DNA of 64,000 nucleotides. Origin: Chaetoceros tenuissimus (taxonomy: Eukaryota > Bacillariophyta > Thalassiosirophyceae > Chaetocerotales > Chaetocerotaceae). Position 1 is the first letter of the stretch, and each line of letters begins with the position of its first letter. The position numbers and the translations under genes are program-made. Shown in pieces: positions 1 to 10,300 of this stretch. The stretch is from the NCBI GenBank assembly GCA_021927905.1, contig BLLK01000029.1:930001-994000 (forward strand), given 5' to 3'. A model generated the notes under the pieces. It was not told the DNA's origin, made no database searches, and saw only the letters and a list, made by a program, of their open reading frames with translations.

Positions 1-1500
1 AGTTCGATTAATAGTGGGTGGAGATAAATTACCATACCCCTTTGATGCAAGTTCTCCAGCAGCAGGGTTGACAGATGCCAAATTAATTTTCAACAGTACA
101 ATTTCCACCGACAATGCAAGATTCATGTCTATCGATATTAAAGATTTTTTCCTAAATAATCCTTTGCAACAATATGAAAATGCATGAATTCTGGTACGAT
201 GGATTCCTAAAGACATCATGGAAAAATACAATTTGGCAGAAAAAATTTACAATGGTTATGTCTATGTTGAAATTCATAAGGGAATGTACGGATTAAAGCA
301 AGCTGCACGTATTGCATATGATAGGCTGGTCGAATATTTACGTCAGCATGGATATGCTCCCTCCAGAACCAACCCAGGTTTATGGAAACACAAATCCAAG
401 AAGGTGTACTTTGCTTTATTTGTGGATGATTTCGGTGTAAAATATACCTGTAAAAAACAAGGGCAACATCTGCTGGACGTGTTACAGCAACAGTATCCGA
501 TTCAATATGACTGGTCGGGAAATGAGTTTCTTGGGCTAACGTTAGACTGGCAATTACGACGAAGGCTATGTCGACCTGTGGATGAAGGGATACATCAATC
601 ATGTTTGTCACAAGTTCCAACACCCAGATCCAAAGCGACCCCAACACTGTCCACACCCATATAGAGAAATTCGATATGGTGCAAAAATTCAATATGCTGA
701 CGCACCAGATGAAAGTCCTGTGCTATCCAAAGCTGCAATGCAAGAAATACAAGCTATTGTTGGATCATTACTATACTACGCTCGAGCAATCGATTCCACT
801 TTACTTCCAGCATTAAATACATTGTCTTATCAACAATCCAAGCCAAGAGAAACTACCAAAAAATTAGCCATGCAATTTTTGGACTATGTGGCAACATATC
901 CTGATGCTGTATTTTGATTCAAACGTAGTGACATGATTCTATTTATCCACTCCGATGCCACTTACCTCGTGCTTCCGAAAGCACGCAGTCGAATAGCTGG
1001 ATATTATTTTTTAAGCAACAATGTACCAGATGGTGAGGACCCACCACTTAACGGTGCTGTCCTCGTCGAATGCAAAAAACTTGATCCAGTTGCGAGCTCC
1101 TCTGCACCTTTAGTCACAGACAATGCTTCTTCTCATGGCCTCCTAACAAAACTCAAGAAGCAAAAGCATGGGACATGAGATACCATTGGCTTGAAGATAG
1201 AATTCAACAAAAGCAGTTCAGTTCAAACTGATTTGAAGAAAGGGTATCGAAAATTTAGCTGATTATTTAACAAAACATCACCATCCAGCAGTGCACCAGA
1301 AGATGAGATGCAAATATTTGCAACGAATCAATGCAATGATTGACCAGCAATGGCCTTCAATCTGTAAACAACTTCCACATACGCGCCTAGCGAGGGTGTG
1401 TTATAAACGCAAGCTCCAACTAGCTAGCAACCTAGCTGCATACATGGCAAGCTATTTACCAATTACTCAAGACTCAGCATTTCCGTTGCTCTCTTGATCT
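1..1500 (+). mobile_element. Ty1/copia-like retrotransposon fossil, 3' part of pol (RT and RNase H)
   Basis: Translated stretches show a copia-type reverse transcriptase: YGLKQAA near 290, FVDDFG near 420, FLGLTLDW near 530. These are followed by the connection region (GSLLYYARAID near 755) and an RNase H-like part (HSDATYL near 945, then LADYLTKHH near 1260). The order is that of the 3' half of a copia pol, a family I recall as common in diatoms and oomycetes. The piece enters the window already inside pol, so its 5' part and left LTR lie outside. It is clearly broken, with roughly five interruptions, and no LTR was recognised at the 3' side. Family assignment is from motif recognition, and the fragment looks old. 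Confidence 0.8.
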
Positions 1501-1539
1501 CATCTGTTTAACTAGTTCATTTATTTTGCTAATTACTTA

Positions 1540-3480
1540 GTAGCAATAACCTCAACAAATTCACTAGTCTACAACAACAGCCTCCTCCTGCTTCTACATA
1601 AGCTCCTGCTGCTCCAGCTCCTGCTCCAACTCCTCCAACAGATGTAAACCAAATTAATAATGCTACATCTATGGAACAAATGATGCAACAGCTGCTCCAG
1701 ATGATGATGCAGCAACAGCAGCCCCCTCCTCCTAATCAACAGTTTTACCAACAACAATATTTCCCTAGAGGTGGTGGAGGAAGAGGCAGAGGATGTGGAA
1801 ACTATGGAGGCAGAAGACGTGGAGACTGAGGAATACTGCTGGACTCACAGATTTTGTACCCATACTTCTTTGGAATGTCACAATTGAGCTGAAGGACATA
1901 AAGAAAACGTGGTGGCACTAACGAACAGAATGGGAGGTTCCTTGAGAAACTTGTGATGGTATGGTACAGAAGAAATAGAGCAAAATAAAATATATCAAAT
2001 TAACAGTTCTTCTTAAGTCCCATCCCAATGACATAGTATAGTAGCAAAGATTCATAGTAGATGCTCATGATATTTCATGCCTAAAGAGGATGCAGAGGCA
2101 GTGCTATATAATATTAACTATGAACCTGGTCCTACAGGTATTCTCCCCAATAAGACTCCAGTTACATCCCAACTCAATGGAGAACTACCCATTAAAGATC
2201 TATCAAAAGCAGACCAACAAGTGTATGGCTTTTGAGGAATTACCAATTGTGCCCTTCTTTTTGTTGGTTGTCTTCAATAAATACAAATGTCAGGTGATAA
2301 AGGATGCAAAATTAATTTTAGAAGATTCCAGAAATCCAGTAGATAAGCTCTGGGATGTTGTCATTAATCCTCATGAACACAGGATTCAGGTCAATGCAAT
2401 TCTGTGAAAAGATACAGCCACTTACAAATTAGCCAATTGGTATCATGCTGCATTGGGCTTTCCTTCTCTCACTACATTTGACTTGAAAAAGAAAAATCTA
2501 CACTCTTTTCCAGCTATTGATAAGATTAATTGGAAGAAGCATCCAAAAAGTGTACATACCTCCAAAGGACATCTAAAACAAGAGCAGAAAAAACTCCAGT
2601 CAATGAAATTATTGTCTTAAATAGCACCCAAACAGGAAGAAAAAACATACAATGTGTTTGCAGTTATTGATGACTTCCATAAATTATCAAAGGTGTATAC
2701 AGACTTGACTGGATGTTGTCAATTATCTATTCATTTTATATGACTATGATGGAAATGCCATATTAGCAGAGCCGAGAAAAACAGACAGGCAGCAACTATT
2801 AAAGATCTTTCAATCTTCTCTTTTATGTATAAACAGCATCACTTCTCTGGATATCACATTGCATTTTACTGTCTAGAAATCAAATTAGAATTGCTCTTCT
2901 TTTCGTGCTTTTGATCCAAAGTATTCATTTTGTTTGAATACATTCTGTTCATCGTTCACCTCAAAAAATCTTTTTTTCTGCTTCTAGGCCTATTCATGAG
3001 ATTTTTATAAGAAGTACACACCAATGGTCAAAAATAAATACCAAAAAAAATGTAAGCACACAGGCGGGTAACAAACTCCTGGATCATTGTACAACTTCCA
3101 TTGAAGTCAACTTGTTTGCATCAATTCAATTAATTACACTCATGAACGTACTGAATATGCTGATAAATGAGGGCTGTGTCCATGGTGTCTATATTGTAAA
3201 GGATTGAGAAGGATACGAGATGCTGGATAAAGAAGATATGACCTCTATCTGTTCCTAGTTGCACAAGGAAAGATATGGACTCTATCAAGAACCTGCCTGC
3301 TAAGAAGCCACTGCTATCTACTACTGATTGTCCCTATTGGTGTTGGTGGATACAGCTAGGAGACTCAACTTCAGTTTGGCACTATCTGATTGTTTTTAGA
3401 GAAGATTCTGAATACTGACAGCTCAGTCAAGTCCTTTTGAGGAAGGATCTGTGCATAGTATAGATATATTGTAAATTAAA
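1540..3480 (+). mobile_element. Copia-like retrotransposon fossil, gag end and upstream pol remnants
   Basis: A Gln/Pro-rich stretch (1570-1770) leads into a Gly/Arg-rich patch and a zinc-knuckle-like CWTH...C...GHKENVV segment (1840-1920). This resembles the C-terminal end of gag in the same copia family as the preceding fragment. Further on, YHAALGFPSL near 2440 and a KGHLKQEQ motif near 2570 match the segment upstream of integrase. Weak coding-like traces with WHYLIVFRED near 3380 may extend it to about 3480. The order (5' pieces lying after 3' pieces of the same family) suggests two neighbouring fossils rather than one element. It is heavily broken, with many interruptions, and the 3' limit is uncertain. 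Confidence 0.6.
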
Positions 3481-4383
3481 ATAAATTGGCTCATGGTATC
3501 TTTTTGATTGAATCAACATTGAAGAAAGTTCAATTGCTTTTAATTGTGTAATGTCCTTTGAAACATTTTTCAGTGACAATTTTCAACGACTCGTGTCATA
3601 AAGCTAAAATCATAATTATATAAAAACTCCACACCAGGGGGGCCTGGTGCCTTCTTTTTGATTCATCCTTGTAAGAGGTCTTTGAATACTTGCAGCTTCT
3701 CATCATGTGGAAGAAAGCTCCTGTTGAGAGTCAAGCAATGGCATCATTAATAGAAGAAGGTGAGTTAATAGAGTTGTTATATGCATGTTCAATGATGCAG
3801 AAAGGTAATGCTTTTTGTTGTTTTGGGAAAAGATCAAGATTTTCATATCCTCTTAGGGTCTGGTTGATTATGAAGGCCCTATTTCCAGCATGATATGAAG
3901 TGTACCGTCCCAGCTCTGGTTGGGTCTTTTGAAGAGTTGCCTGACAGAAGGCTGTGATGATGGTGATTTTTTGACTTGGAGTAAATGTTTCCAAGAAAAC
4001 ATCTTAGATAGTACACAAATAAGATTGATTTAGTGTCGACAATATCTGTAGCTCCCATTTTGTAAATTGTTCTACTTCCATCATATAAATACGCATCTAT
4101 TTCTATATTTACAGCATCTTTATTAGTTTCTAGTGGTGATTGTTCTGTATTTGTTTCTTGATAAAGTCCTACTGGTGGCTATTCTTACTCGTCTTTGAAA
4201 GTAAGAGCACTACTTTGTCACGGTTCACCAGTACATCAAAACAAAGATATATAGCCACCATGGCTTTGATATTTATGCCTATTACTTATCTTGATTGTTT
4301 TATGGTTACTCAATTGTAAACTTGATTAATTAATTGACAAGAGATTGCAACATGTCAATAAAGCAAACGTACGTAATACCTCT
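3481..4383. other. Gene-poor stretch with no recognisable gene
   Basis: No protein family was recognised here. The longest reading frame (3731-3994, minus strand, about 87 codons) shows no motif I know, and the opposite strand has a 67-codon frame over the same place, so neither is convincing. A small G-rich hairpin lies at 3632-3649, just after a TATATAAAA-like sequence. The stretch may be the eroded 3' end of the preceding retroelement, but no LTR pair was found. Confidence 0.5.
3632..3649. repeat. Small G-loop hairpin
   Basis: CACCAGG at 3632-3638 and CCTGGTG at 3643-3649 are perfect inverted arms around a GGGG loop. They are followed by a T-rich run and preceded by TATATAAAA at about 3618. 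The combination of a TATA-like box and a hairpin can occur in LTRs, but no partner LTR was found, so this is only a structural note. Confidence 0.4.
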
Positions 4384-4386
4384 TTA

Positions 4387-5283
4387 GGCCGACCGTCACC
4401 GTGGGCGATATTTTTTATTTTTTATTTTTGAAAAAAAAATATTCCCCTCCTCAAAACCGTCCTCGACACCGTGGCCGATATTTTTTATTTTTTTATTTCA
4501 CCAATCTGATGACCGTTGGTTGATATTGAAATAATCACATGCAATAACACTAGACATACAGACTAAGGTATATTAAATTTGTTTTAGAATGAATAGTTTT
4601 AGATAGGTTAGATAGTATTCTTCGTAGTAAATCATCATAAGTCAAGCCGACATTCAATTTTCAATGGTATGTTGGGATGTATTTGCTTAGAAATACTAAA
4701 AGTAGATCCAGGAACGATTCTTTATTCTTCAGATATCCTAATGTATAGATAAACTGAAGACATGATTTAGAGGTAGTGATATAATATTTCTATTTGCTGA
4801 AAAAGCGACTTCTTGTTGAGCGAACAAGAAGTTGAACGACAGCTTTGTTTCTTTCTCTAGTTTTTCTACTTTCTCCAATTGAAACACTTGGAAAGCCCCA
4901 CCATCGATTGAATGTTCAAGGAGCCGATTAGAACTCAAGATAAGCAGTTGCAATGCACATTTATATATTAAAAAACAAGATGGATATGAATGTATTGATG
5001 TTGTTTGATGAACTGATGAAAAGATGTGTTGCAAACTTAGTATTGTAAGATACGTACGCTCGGCTTGGAAAAAATATGGCACCCCCCTTCTTGCTGTCGT
5101 ATTTTTGGAAAAAATACGACAGCAAGAAGGGGGGTTCCATATTTTTGTTGTTGGTGATGAAAATGTGCTCCTCAGCAAACGGATTGCAAAACATAGATTT
5201 TGTCATTCAGAAGAAATCGTTTTGCTGGGGAGGACATTTTTGAAAAAAAAAATAAAAAATATCGCCCACGGTGACGGGCGGCC
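4387..5283. mobile_element. PIF/Harbinger-like MITE (non-autonomous DNA transposon)
   Basis: The two ends are inverted repeats of about 45-50 bp. The left end reads GGCCGACCGTCACCGTGG and the right end, reverse-complemented, reads GGCCGCCCGTCACCGTGG; both continue into GCGATATTTTTTATTTTTT. Both ends are flanked by TTA (4384-4386 and 5284-5286). A 3-bp TTA/TAA target duplication and GG-starting ends are typical of PIF/Harbinger elements. Length is 897 bp and no transposase is encoded, so the element depends on a partner elsewhere. A second, degenerate copy of the terminal motif (CACCGTGGCCGATATTTTTT) lies at about 4468-4487. Reading frames inside it look like chance. Arms differ at very few positions, so the insertion is fairly young. 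Confidence 0.8.
5069..5145. repeat. Near-perfect long hairpin inside the MITE
   Basis: Arms of about 37 bp (5069-5106 and 5109-5145) are inverted copies with one mismatch and a loop of only two bases. The stem contains ACCCCCCTTCTTGCTGTCG on the left and its complement on the right. A transcript would fold into a compact hairpin. It could be a nested miniature palindrome, a fold-back repair scar, or a small-RNA source; the sequence does not decide between them. Confidence 0.75.
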
Positions 5284-5291
5284 TTACTAAA

Positions 5292-5323
5292 TTTTTCAAT
5301 TTTAACGAGATAAAATTGAAAAA
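5292..5323. repeat. Short AT-rich inverted repeat between MITE and YR element
   Basis: TTTTTCAATTTTA (5292-5304) and TAAAATTGAAAAA (5311-5323) are perfect 13-bp inverted arms around a 6-nt loop. It lies in the short strip between the right end of the MITE and the 3' terminal repeat of YR element copy 1. No function can be assigned. Confidence 0.5.
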
Positions 5324-5343
5324 AAATAGCTGTACGTACTACT

Positions 5344-5821
5344 TGGGAAGGCGTCTAAGTTAGTAAGTAGGTGGTAAGAGCAATCAACGAGTCAGTTAGA
5401 ATAGTTAGCCATTTACAAAGTGAGACCTCTCAAGTTATACTTGACAAAGGGGGGTAGGGGGGACGCAGTCCCACCTCACCTCAAGTTCCAGATAAACGGG
5501 AGTAAAATCAAATTTGAATTCTTCACATTTCGTAGATACTTTCTTTGAACTCTTATAAGAGTGAGGGAAGAGAACATTCTATGGTTTCTCCACTCCGAAC
5601 ATACAATCGAAATGAATCTCATATATGTTTGAAGTTTCACAGTAAACCTAGAACCTCAACGCCACGATGTGAGCTTGCTGCAAAAGGAGATGGCGCTATG
5701 TCACTTCTCCACAAGCTCAACATCCTCTAACGTGCAATCCAGCACTTTCGAACTTCAAATCAAGAATTTACTACTTGAAAGACAATAATAAAATCAATGT
5801 CTTCCGGAAGACCTTGATCTC
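5344..5821 (-). repeat. YR element terminal repeat B, copy 1
   Basis: This 478-bp block is the reverse complement of 19629-20106 and 20553-21030, starting GAGATCAAGGTC and ending GACGCCTTCCCA in element orientation, with very few differences. Copy 1 shows only one B block; after its end (5344) the sequence departs at once from the A2 block found in copy 2. A short 61-codon frame in it is not considered a gene. Confidence 0.85.
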
Positions 5822-5913
5822 TCCCCCTCATCATTCCCTACCTCACAATGCTTTCTGCTTCAATGTCGGTCTCAACAATAGGAATCCCTCGTCTGTGCTC
5901 AGATTGGGTCCTA

Positions 5914-7338
5914 CTACATTGCAGCAGAAAAGGCTAGATGGGCAGGTAATGCGACGCGAATATCCAGGTAAAGTTGACTCATAGGCAGATTCTTCTTTCC
6001 TCTGGATGTTTGCATCGATCTCCATCTGTTGTTGGTATCAATCACGACCTGACTGAGTTGCATGTTTGTAGCTCTTGCTGTGGCACCTCGTCTCAAGGAT
6101 CTATACACATGAAATTCACTCTCCACACTGAGGCCTTCTGGGACTACTCCTTTCTCTTGAAGAATCTTCAACAATCCATGCAACTCCTTCTCTAATACTT
6201 TTGTGCTGAGCACATAACCGTTCTCATCGCATATGGCTGGACTAGGATCACCGACGTCCCTTCCTTCTAGTCTAAGGATCATTGCAAGTCGATCCAACCA
6301 TTTTCTGATCTGAATTCCACTCTTAGTGACAGCTACCAACGCTAGTAGAACGTTTCTTTCTCCTATTTCATTTTTGAATCGTCCCATAAGAGGTACCAGT
6401 ACGTGCTGTGTAGACTCAACTCTTCCAGCATCTATTCTCCTGCAGAACTCTGTTGCTTCTACCAGCATTATTTCACCTCCTCTAAGAGCTGCACAAAATC
6501 CTACCACAAGTACTGCGGCAATCATGACCGCCATTCTTCTCTCTTCCTTAGACGTACTAGTACGTTGCACTCTCAACTCCAGTAATTCCAACATTGCTAG
6601 CATTGCTTCCACTGAAAGAGCTGCGTCTTGTGATGTAGAATTTTCCATCCGGGATTTGCAACCCTTGCTGAATAGTTGAAACCATTTGGTATGCATAGGA
6701 GATTTGTCCATATGAAAAACTCTTCCTCTCTGATCCGTGAAAGCTACATTGCTGAGCAGTCCATTTATACTGCCTGAATGTATGTTCTCTCTCAATGAAC
6801 GTATTTTTCGAATAGTGTCAAACTGACAGTAGTTTCTTCCCTTTTGACCCTTGTCTAATGATTTCCACAACATCAACATGGCCGTTTCTACTCCAGAACA
6901 GTCTTCAATTGGCCAAGGTCCCATCTTGTCCCTTGAAACTAACAACCCTAAGTCAGAAGACATTCTCTTCAGCTGTAGCATTTGACCATAAGCACTAGAC
7001 ACGGTAGAAGAGTCTCTACCCCATAACATATCAAGATTTGCACGACGAATCAAATTCAATGCTATGTCATCGCTGGGAGAGTGCGGGTTAGGATTTCTCA
7101 GATACAGGTTCATGAAGCAACAATTGTCACATTGAAATGGAGCCAGAAAAGAATCTCCTGGTCTAGCATGATTGAAACGGTTTGAGTCGCTTGTTTTCTT
7201 CCACTTTGCTCCTTCGTCGTTTTCCGGTAGCTTTCGATGAAATTCTAGACTCCCCTGATATACGTAGCACTCGCAGCACCAACTCATCTGACATTCCTTG
7301 CAGCCTTCTCGGGAGATTCCAAAGTTCCCGCAAAACAT
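5914..7338 (-). CDS. YR retroelement ORF3: tyrosine recombinase with Cys-rich N-terminus
   Basis: The 474-residue product starts with a Cys-rich, zinc-finger-like region (MFCG, CKECQ, WCCEC and later FQCDNCCF, roughly residues 1-90). The C-terminal half carries YR signatures: ALRGGEI (box A arginine, about residue 285), a conserved VPLMGRF strand, YRSLRRGATARA (box B, about 410), NNRWR, and a likely nucleophile in QLYLDI near the end. By family knowledge such enzymes integrate a circular DNA intermediate without target duplication. ORF3 overlaps the end of ORF2 by 176 nt in another frame, so it is probably expressed by an internal start, spliced RNA or recoding, as known for related elements. 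It appears uninterrupted. Confidence 0.85.
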   Translation of the reverse strand: MFCGNFGISREGCKECQMSWCCECYVYQGSLEFHRKLPENDEGAKWKKTSDSNRFNHARPGDSFLAPFQCDNCCFMNLYLRNPNPHSPSDDIALNLIRRANLDMLWGRDSSTVSSAYGQMLQLKRMSSDLGLLVSRDKMGPWPIEDCSGVETAMLMLWKSLDKGQKGRNYCQFDTIRKIRSLRENIHSGSINGLLSNVAFTDQRGRVFHMDKSPMHTKWFQLFSKGCKSRMENSTSQDAALSVEAMLAMLELLELRVQRTSTSKEERRMAVMIAAVLVVGFCAALRGGEIMLVEATEFCRRIDAGRVESTQHVLVPLMGRFKNEIGERNVLLALVAVTKSGIQIRKWLDRLAMILRLEGRDVGDPSPAICDENGYVLSTKVLEKELHGLLKILQEKGVVPEGLSVESEFHVYRSLRRGATARATNMQLSQVVIDTNNRWRSMQTSRGKKNLPMSQLYLDIRVALPAHLAFSAAM

Positions 7339-10300
7339 GTCTCTTGGTGCTTTCGTCTCCTTTGAACACCTGTTGCACCTTCCTTCCCAATTCCAAAAGT
7401 GCTGGTGACCCTTTGAGTTGCCATGGTCTACTGTTGAGGAAAGGAAAAAATATTGCTATTAGTAAAGGTTCAAACATGTTCACACTCCAAGCTGCATGAC
7501 CGGGGGGAAGTTCCAAGATGATATCAGCCGCCTTGTGTAAATGCCTTTTCCATGCAGGGGTCATCAACCTAGGACAAATGAAAATGTGAGTTGACTCTTG
7601 TCTCTTGTGTCTGGCGCGCCGTATTTCTTCCAAGCAAGGTAAAGCCAAGCTAGGAGGAGGCGACCATACAAAATTACCAGATACATAATTTGGAACCCAT
7701 TGACCGTCTATGTTGACACTGCCTTCCAAAATGTCATGACCTCTCTCAAACCAGTCCTCCATGGAAAGAAACTCCAAATCTTGGCCTTGATTTCTTCCTG
7801 CACTTTCAAACCAGTCACGTAGCCACAGTCCCAGTGCTGGATCTCTATCCAAAGCTGACTGATGCAGCGGCACAAATGATTTCATTGCTTCTCCTTTCAT
7901 TACTCCTTCAGTTAGAGCTCCTCTGCTCAAACCATCCGCGCCTTGCGCTATCATTCTAGTGCCTGCTACATGTATGATATGTATCTTGCAGTTACGAGTC
8001 ATTTCTAGCACAGAAAGCCTCACTACCAAATCAAACAGCCATTCTGAGCTTGAAGATCCCTTGTAAAAAGCTGCTTCAGCTGTGGAGTTATCCGTAAACA
8101 GAAACATCTCCACTCCTTCTAGCTCTTTCTCTCCCATCTTCTCCAGCGTCTGAACTAGGTTTTTCAGCTCGTGGAGATTAGAACTAGAATCATCCATATC
8201 ACTTCCCCATCTTCCAAATCTGTAAGAGATGCTTGATCTGCCTGTAGTCTCGCCCTTGCAGTCTTTCTCCCATGACATGCCAAAGCCTGATCCACTCGCG
8301 TCTCCAAAGCCGTAGATTATCTCCCAGATTTTGCTACCTCTTATGAGTCTTTTACTTGGTGTTTCTGACTCTAGCAACTTACTAAGCACTCTCAGATCTT
8401 GCTTGAAGCGAGGTACCCCCTTCACAAACACAGGCGCATTGTCATCTTGATGTTCTTCCTTCAACGTGAACTTTACATCTGACCAATGCTCCGCCCTACT
8501 TCCAATGTTGGTCCATTCAACACCATTGGTAGTTCCATCTCCTGCTTCCAAATCTTCCCAATACTGCTTCCAGTCTTTATTGCTTCTCTTCCAACCGACT
8601 GAGTCCCTATCCCATCTCCAGCCATTAAGGGTGTTGTAGAAACCCTTCAAGTAAGGCTTGAAGTTTTCAAAGGTTAAGCATACATGAATCAAGAAACCAG
8701 TATCCTTCTCCAACTCCTTCCGGTTCACCTTCCAGTCCTCTTCCTCATCCTCTGGAGCACATCTTAGCCACTTTTCCACAATATCTCTAGCTTTGTTCCA
8801 CTTCTCTGGAAGTATAGAAGCGTAGACTCCTTCTCCGGCTACTGTTTCTACTGTAGCTCCAGCCCATGCTCCAGGTGCCTGACTCACTTCTCTCCTTTTA
8901 CACGGCGCATCTTGCTGACCTAGATAGTTAATCTTTGCAGCTATGGTACGAGTTGCTTCATTGCAGTGGTCTTCACCTTGAGCCCAAGTACGAATGTCAT
9001 CCACATATGAACAAAAGGAAGCAGCAATTCTCTTGTTAGTTTCATCCCACCTGTAGATCCAAGGCTTTGTAGGATCATAATCAGCTGAGCCAGGCAAGTT
9101 AGTGACTACTGTGTCCCACCGTAAGGGATTGTTGCTGTCTTTTCTGTCTCCATGAATGAAGTCTTCGCTCCACAAAAAGGTTCTGATGCAGTTATACGGA
9201 GAACTCTTTAGCCCCATGAGGTTCCTCTCCCATCGCATGATCAGTCTCTTCCCCTCTGGAACCTCCACCTCAAGCAGATCAGCAATGTTTGTCACATCCA
9301 CCCCAGCACTTGATCTAAGATCCTCATCCAAGAAATAGTTGAGAAACATCTCCCCCAAATCTATGTCACCAAAGAAAGTATCTGGAGTAGCGCTTCGTAC
9401 CACCGTTGCTACAGTAGGTAGAAAGAAGTTGGGTGACCAGATAACCTCGTTCAACCCACACTTGGTGGCATCATACATCATTCTTATGTCTTCTTCACCC
9501 TTTGGTACAGCAAAGAATGAGATCAAACTGTCCACCTCTCCATCTTTGATATAGCCTCTATCCGCTACCTTTTTGATCTTCTTCCGCATAGTTTCCAGCT
9601 GTTTATCATCCTCTGGCCATCTGGATTTCTTCCAGTAAACAGGTGGCTTGTCTAGCAAAGTCACAGCCAAGCCGTCCCTTACTTCCTGTTGATAGCACTC
9701 AGGCCACCGCCAAAAGAACAGTGTAGAACCACTAGTCCACTCCCAGTATGAAGCTTCCGAGGCTCTACGAATTGCATCTGTTCCTACAATGATATCCTTC
9801 TCCAACTCAGATAGCTTCTTTTTCTTGTTCTGCTTGAGTTGATGGTATCTTGAGACTGCCTTGGTACTATGCTTCTTGTGTAGGTATTTTCTAAAGCTTG
9901 TGTAGATCTTTCTCTGATAGAAACGTAGCATAACTCTTCGCAGCATATCACACATCTTAGCATGCTTATCCGCCTGATAGGTAACACTCAAACACTTTTG
10001 AAACATTCGTCTGTTCCAAATGTCCACTTGAACCTCGGCATCATCTGATTTGGTTGCCTTGGCACTTTTGACTGTTTGATCCTCCCTTACATCCTCGATC
10101 TGCGGATTTTCTTCTACCAGTATCTGCGTTACCCTTGCCTTCTTAGCCGAAGGTACATCACTGCCGGTGTCTTCTACTTCACGCTTCTTACTCAATACAC
10201 TTCTAGCTTTCAACACCGATTCCATCAAGCCATACGTGATTTTTCCAGGTGCTTGCTTCTTGAAATCTATAGATGTGAAATGCTGGTACTGCACTTCAAC

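Noticed and set aside
4738-5290. Reading frames inside the Harbinger MITE
   Set aside because: They overlap on both strands, run through the hairpin, and show no transposase motif.
5545-5730. 61-codon frame in the B repeat (also in B1 and B2) as a YR element protein
   Set aside because: It lies on the opposite strand to the element ORFs within a terminal repeat; there are no features of a real protein.
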